Source of the DNA: Desertivirga xinjiangensis
GTDB lineage: Bacteria > Bacteroidota > Bacteroidia > Sphingobacteriales > Sphingobacteriaceae
Assembly: GCF_024436435.1 (NCBI RefSeq)
Contig: NZ_JAFMZP010000010.1
Coordinates: 101,462 to 165,461 of the forward strand
DNA length: 64,000 bases
Reading direction: 5' to 3'
Within the stretch, counting starts at the first letter, position 1. The number at the start of each line of letters is the position of its first letter. Under the pieces are notes generated by a model. It made no database searches, was not told the origin of the DNA, and saw only the letters and a program-made list of their open reading frames with translations. Positions 61,235 through 64,000 of the stretch are shown here, one piece after another. A program made the position numbers and the translations under genes.

Positions 61235-61639
61235 TTAAAAGGTAACTCCCATTTCCTTAAGCTTTGACAATAGACCCATTCTCCGTTGCTTCTTTATAGC
61301 AATCAAGGTGCCCATAACCATAAGCATCTCTGTTTCCTCAAGACCAAAACTCAGATCAGAAGCATTTTTGTTCTGGATGTTTTCCTCTCCCCAACGCGGA
61401 ACCTCAGGCGAAAATAAAAGGCCCGGGAAGAATAGATGTTGGCGTTCACCACTTCTGGACTGCTTAGCGTGATTTTTTGGCTTAGATTCAGGTTCTACAT
61501 CAAACTCTAAGGTAATTGAAGACGTAAAGGCGCCATTAGCTATTTTTATAGCTTTCTTTTCAATTTGAATAATTTCCGCGTCCAAGGTTGTAAGTTTTTC
61601 TAAGATAGATTTAGCTTCTGAGATGGTTTTCAGTTTCAT
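61235..61639 (-). CDS. Hypothetical protein
   Basis: A 134-aa protein, MKLKTISEAKSILEKLTTLD..., helical at both ends with a proline-rich centre (HLFFPGLLFSPEVPRWGEEN). Start overlaps the stop of the upstream small gene as ATGA. Unknown early gene. Confidence 0.5.
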   Translation of the reverse strand: MKLKTISEAKSILEKLTTLDAEIIQIEKKAIKIANGAFTSSITLEFDVEPESKPKNHAKQSRSGERQHLFFPGLLFSPEVPRWGEENIQNKNASDLSFGLEETEMLMVMGTLIAIKKQRRMGLLSKLKEMGVTF

Positions 61640-61812
61640 GCTCTTTTTCTTGTTAAGGTTTTTATTATTGATGTTTGAATTTTCGGATTCTGACTTTCGA
61701 ACTTCCTGTTATGCTTTGCTATAAACTCAGCTTTAAAGGCATCGATAAGCATCTGCTCTGTTACTTTACCGGCGCGATTTTCTTCGCCATGCTTATGAGA
61801 TATTCTAAGCAC
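61636..61812 (-). CDS. Small early gene, GTG start, 58 aa
   Basis: A 58-aa basic protein, (V/M)LRISHKHGEENRAGKVTEQM..., starting with GTG that overlaps the stop region of the upstream gene and ending in TGA that overlaps the next ATG. The double overlap is the main support. Contains an amphipathic helix in the centre. Unknown. Confidence 0.45.
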   Translation of the reverse strand: MLRISHKHGEENRAGKVTEQMLIDAFKAEFIAKHNRKFESQNPKIQTSIIKTLTRKRA

Positions 61813-61957
61813 TTTTTTTCCTTTCTTTTTTTAATGTTTCCAATTGAAGTTTTAGCAGGGCGTTTTCAGCCTCAAGCTTATTAGCTCTTTCCTCTGCTTT
61901 TAACCACCACTCTGTCACCAGTTCAGAGTGAAGTCTGAAGTCTCTTTTAGTTGGCAT
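61805..61957 (-). CDS. Small coiled-coil early gene, 50 aa
   Basis: A 50-aa protein, MPTKRDFRLHSELVTEWWLK..., with a leucine-heptad C-terminal half (ANKLEAENALLKLQLETLKK). ATG start overlaps the end of the Cro-position gene by 11 bp. Possibly a partner of another early regulator. Confidence 0.5.
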   Translation of the reverse strand: MPTKRDFRLHSELVTEWWLKAEERANKLEAENALLKLQLETLKKERKKSA

Positions 61958-62189
61958 TAAGGTCAGGTTTTTGCCCGGTTACAAATTCAATTAATTCAAG
62001 GAGTGCGTTAATGATCTCTTTATTATATAAAGGACGTCTGGACAATATCTCATCACGAACGTTTCTTCGGGGAATACTTAGCTTAGTAGCAACCGTTGCA
62101 TAGCCGCCATGTGGTAAGTTTTCGATGATAAAGTTCACAACTTTGTCATCAACTTCTAAATCTCTTTCGGTAACTATTGTATTATTCAT
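61947..62189 (-). CDS. Early HTH-like protein in Cro position
   Basis: An 80-aa protein starting MNNTIVTERDLEVDDKVVNF at 62189; a longer ORF from 62285 would run through the early promoter and is rejected. GGYATVATKLSIPRRNVRDE looks like a helix-turn-helix. First gene behind the leftward promoter, divergent from the repressor: the place of Cro. It may turn off the repressor operon. Confidence 0.6.
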   Translation of the reverse strand: MNNTIVTERDLEVDDKVVNFIIENLPHGGYATVATKLSIPRRNVRDEILSRRPLYNKEIINALLELIEFVTGQKPDLNAN

Positions 62190-62217
62190 TCCTGTTACGT
62201 TATATTTGCGCTGTGCG

Positions 62218-62232
62218 TTTGTACAGAACAAA
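62218..62232. promoter_or_regulatory. Candidate repressor operator
   Basis: TTTGT-ACAGA-ACAAA, an inverted repeat overlapping the -7 box and start point of the early promoter. A second GAACAA lies 12 nt further right (GAACAAAT and GAACAATT), a possible half-site series. Confidence 0.45.
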
Positions 62233-62258
62233 TGTAATGAACAATTTGAAAATGTCAA
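62229..62258 (-). promoter_or_regulatory. Early leftward promoter
   Basis: On the minus strand TTG (62256-62258), 19-nt spacer, then TACATTTG (62229-62236): exact Bacteroidota consensus. It reads leftward into the Cro-position gene 40 nt on and probably the whole early operon. Confidence 0.8.
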
Positions 62259-62302
62259 TGACTTTGTGAAAAAAGTTATCAACATTTCTAATCATATTTA
62301 CA

Positions 62303-63133
62303 ATGCATCAAGGAGAATTCATCAAAAGACTATTAAAGGAGCGGCAAATTACTCAAGATAAGCTGGCTGAAGATATTAACATTTCACGGGGGCACATCGT
62401 CGCCAGACTAAAAGAGCCCGAGCTAATCAACGATAAAGCCGATACAAGAAAAAAGATCCTGAAATATCTTAACTTAACCGATAATGATCTCCCAACTGTT
62501 TCAGCTGAAGAGAAAGCTGAATTTATTCTCAAGCAACACAATATTGATATACATAAACTCCAGGTAACAAATGAATTTAAAGTTACTCCCAGGAGGTCCG
62601 GATCAAATGCAACACTGATAGGAGATCTTAACGAGGAGGAGTTTGGAGAAGATACTAAGTTCAAAAACGTTGGCAATGGCTGGTTCTCCATGAAAGTTGA
62701 GCTAGTAACGGAAAAAGCTAAGGCTGGATTTCTTCGCGGTTTTGCGGATACTGAGTTTCATGAAGAACTCCCCTTCACGGAGGTATTAGTAGATTTTTAT
62801 CATGCCGGTAAATACTTGGCTTTTGAATCCAAGGGGGACAGTATGGATAATGGGGATATAAATGAAGCGATTCCTGATAAGACTATAATAATAGGTAGAG
62901 AACTTGAACAACACAAATGGAAGCCTAGATTATATGATCATAAGTGGCCGAACTGGATTTTTATCCATCGTACCGAGGGAATTCTCGTTAAGCAAATAAA
63001 AGAACAGAATTTAGAAGAAGGATGGATTTTGCACACCTCTTTAAATCCGAATAAGAATTTGTACCCAGATGAAAAGATATATCTGAAGGACATTTATAAA
63101 ATATACAATGTTGTAAAACGGATCCTGAGATAA
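62303..63133 (+). CDS. CI/LexA-like repressor with S24 peptidase domain
   Basis: A 276-aa repressor. Helix-turn-helix at about 15-40 (TQDKLAEDINISRGHIVARL); peptidase S24 domain from about 130 with self-cleavage site A141-G142 (EKAKAGFLRGF), catalytic S180 (SKGDSMDNGD) and K230 (ILVKQI). SOS-triggered self-cleavage would inactivate it and start leftward early transcription. It heads a rightward operon with two small genes and would read into int across attP. Confidence 0.9.
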   Translation: MHQGEFIKRLLKERQITQDKLAEDINISRGHIVARLKEPELINDKADTRKKILKYLNLTDNDLPTVSAEEKAEFILKQHNIDIHKLQVTNEFKVTPRRSGSNATLIGDLNEEEFGEDTKFKNVGNGWFSMKVELVTEKAKAGFLRGFADTEFHEELPFTEVLVDFYHAGKYLAFESKGDSMDNGDINEAIPDKTIIIGRELEQHKWKPRLYDHKWPNWIFIHRTEGILVKQIKEQNLEEGWILHTSLNPNKNLYPDEKIYLKDIYKIYNVVKRILR

Positions 63134-63136
63134 ATA

Positions 63137-63289
63137 ATGAAACCTGAAGAATCAGACTTCGGCAAATCCGGAAAAACAACGATAAAAACTAAAATTGAAT
63201 TTGAAATAACCGAGGTAGATCTTCTGAAAGATTTAGTTGAAAAAACCGAGGGCAATAATATAAAAGTTGATAATCCACCTGAAAATTAA
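63137..63289 (+). CDS. Small acidic protein, 50 aa, in repressor operon
   Basis: A 50-aa protein, MKPEESDFGKSGKTTIKTKI..., starting 3 bp after the repressor stop. Charged, no TM. The tight spacing argues it is real and co-translated. Unknown. Confidence 0.45.
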   Translation: MKPEESDFGKSGKTTIKTKIEFEITEVDLLKDLVEKTEGNNIKVDNPPEN

Positions 63290-63298
63290 TCCTATGTC

Positions 63299-63676
63299 AT
63301 GAAACCAAAAACTTACGGCGAAAAGCTCCAAGCCTTTCGAAAACACAAAAAGCTATCTCAAGAGGAAGTTGCTGATAAAGTCGGTAAAAAACACACAACG
63401 ATTAGCAAATATGAAAGAGGTGCAGCTGAACCTCCACTGGACGTCATTAAGGCATATAACAAGGTATTGGGCATGAACCTGGAATGGTATCTTAACGATG
63501 ATGCTGAGGTAGGAATGGACGACAAACAGAAGAGACCAAGCATTTCTACAGATATAAGCTCCCTGAAAGCTGATTATAAGATTCTACAAACCAAGTTTGA
63601 GAAGCTTGAGGCTACCGTAAAGGTACTTTTGGGCAAATTTGAAAAACTAAAAACCGGACAAAATCCGGTCAAATAA
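63299..63676 (+). CDS. XRE-family HTH regulator
   Basis: A 125-aa protein. HTH_3 domain at 8-62: GEKLQAFRKHKKLSQEEVAD, KVGKKHTTISKYERGAAEPP, LDVIKAYNKVLGM. The C-terminal half is a coiled coil (LKADYKILQTKFEKLEATVK) suitable for dimerisation. Third gene of the repressor operon; may regulate repressor or int. Confidence 0.85.
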   Translation: MKPKTYGEKLQAFRKHKKLSQEEVADKVGKKHTTISKYERGAAEPPLDVIKAYNKVLGMNLEWYLNDDAEVGMDDKQKRPSISTDISSLKADYKILQTKFEKLEATVKVLLGKFEKLKTGQNPVK

Positions 63677-63760
63677 GTATAAAAAAACGCTAAAAATGGG
63701 TGCTATTAAAAAACTCAATGACCAGGAAATCAACGAACTAACAAAAAGACTCTTTGGTGG

Positions 63761-63788
63761 CCGGGGGTTCGAATCCCTCACTCTCCGC
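63761..63788 (+). repeat. attR core (28-bp direct repeat)
   Basis: Right copy of the attachment core, identical to 10262-10289. It is the original host 3' end of tRNA-Ser, now detached from its 5' part by 53.5 kb. Confidence 0.95.
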
Positions 63789-63799
63789 CGAATGCAAAA

Positions 63800-63825
63800 A
63801 GCACTGATTTCTCAGTGCTTTTTTT
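63800..63825 (+). terminator. Original tRNA-Ser terminator, displaced by the prophage
   Basis: AGCACTGA (63800-63807) pairs with TCAGTGCT (63812-63819), 4-nt loop, then T7. It lies 12 bp beyond the attR core, so before integration it directly followed the tRNA. The next 120 bp to 63949 show no clear feature. Confidence 0.85.
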
Positions 63826-63949
63826 GTATATTGAGCCTGCAGAATAATTTTGGATCACTTCCAAAATCTAATCTTTAGTCCTTCGCGCGCTTAACCCAGG
63901 CTACAGACAAAGTGTCACTTCCTAAAAAAGCTATACACAAAAACAGTGT

Positions 63950-64000
63950 ATGGAACAGAAAGAAACGTTTGTAAATCGAGAGAACAAAGGTCAGCCGTTT
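63950..64000 (+). CDS. Possible start of a host gene, cut by window end
   Basis: An ATG-initiated frame, MEQKETFVNRENKGQPF, stays open to the window end. Only 17 residues are visible and no strong ribosome binding site is seen, so it may not be real. Confidence 0.25.
   Translation, partial: MEQKETFVNRENKGQPF

Larger units (their letters stand above)
10262..63788. mobile_element. Complete-looking tailed-phage prophage integrated in tRNA-Ser
   Basis: The element is bounded by a perfect 28-bp direct repeat made of the tRNA 3' end. It contains integrase at the left edge, repressor at the right edge, full head, portal, terminase, tail and lysis modules, recombination and replication genes and DNA-modification genes. 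No core gene is visibly broken, so it may be inducible. No contractile sheath or baseplate wedge genes are seen; with a long tape measure this suggests a siphovirus morphology. Confidence 0.95.

Noticed and set aside
62190..62285. N-terminal 32-residue extension of the Cro-position gene
   Set aside because: Would be encoded upstream of and through the exact early promoter; residues are Cys/Phe-rich and unlike the rest.
63696..63878. 60-aa ORF crossing attR as a gene of the lysogen
   Set aside because: Its second half is tRNA 3' end plus host terminator sequence; only the idea of an attP-spanning frame is kept as a finding.

Overview
The window looks like a Bacteroidota chromosome, most likely a Sphingobacteriales member such as a Pedobacter relative. 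The support is: exact TAnnTTTG promoter boxes (one pair is TTG-N19-TAnnTTTG), Bacteroidota-type lipoproteins (GIN-domain, DUF4468), a FAGF-repeat surface protein of the LA_2272 type, and a Bacteroidota-style tyrosine integrase. Species cannot be fixed from the sequence.

Chromosomal flank, 1-10288: two putative tiny single-TM ORFs, two secreted thioredoxin-fold proteins, an NlpC/P60 lipoprotein, mutS (apparent TTG start), a secreted SGNH/GDSL hydrolase, an N-acetylmuramoyl-L-alanine amidase preceded by a 16-bp inverted repeat, a GIN-domain lipoprotein, a FAGF-repeat protein, a glycerophosphodiester phosphodiesterase and a tRNA-Ser(TGA).

Prophage, 10262-63788 (about 53.5 kb): a temperate, probably siphovirus-like phage integrated in the 3' end of tRNA-Ser. 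A 28-bp direct repeat (10262-10289 and 63761-63788) marks attL and attR. The tRNA stays intact at attL, while its original terminator now lies beyond attR. Nearly all phage genes read leftward (minus strand). From right to left: a Cro-position early gene; SbcC-like ATPase, RecT, MBL hydrolase and an SPFH protein; a strange tRNA-like RNA; a KTSC protein and PD-(D/E)XK nuclease; a DNA-modification region (2OG-oxygenase-like protein, DUF5131, helicase-methyltransferase fusion, C5-methyltransferase with a repeated recognition region, PAPS-reductase/DndC-like protein); replication genes; ParB-like, small and large terminase, portal, MuF minor head protein fused to a zinc-peptidase-like domain; scaffold, decoration, capsid, connectors, tail tube, a frameshifted tail-assembly chaperone, tape measure, Dit/Tal-like proteins and receptor-binding proteins; then a holin-endolysin-holin-u-spanin lysis cassette. 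The integrase (left end) and the repressor operon (right end) are both on the plus strand and would be adjacent on the circular phage genome.

Plus-strand moron islands interrupt this leftward genome at 13.5-14.7, 29.4-31.3, 33.1-33.5, 38.0-38.5, 40.5-40.7 and 41.0-41.6 kb. Most begin with a TAnnTTTG box very close to the start codon, which suggests autonomous, near-leaderless expression in the lysogen.

Most notable: a -1 programmed frameshift in the tail chaperone that explains an otherwise gene-free 217-nt gap; a tRNA-Leu-like RNA with canonical acceptor, D and T arms but a grossly enlarged anticodon/variable region; the coupling of int to tRNA-Ser transcription after integration; the MuF-metallopeptidase fusion flanked by lysogen-type genes; and the DNA-modification region. 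Family names are recalled from sequence motifs, not from a database search.
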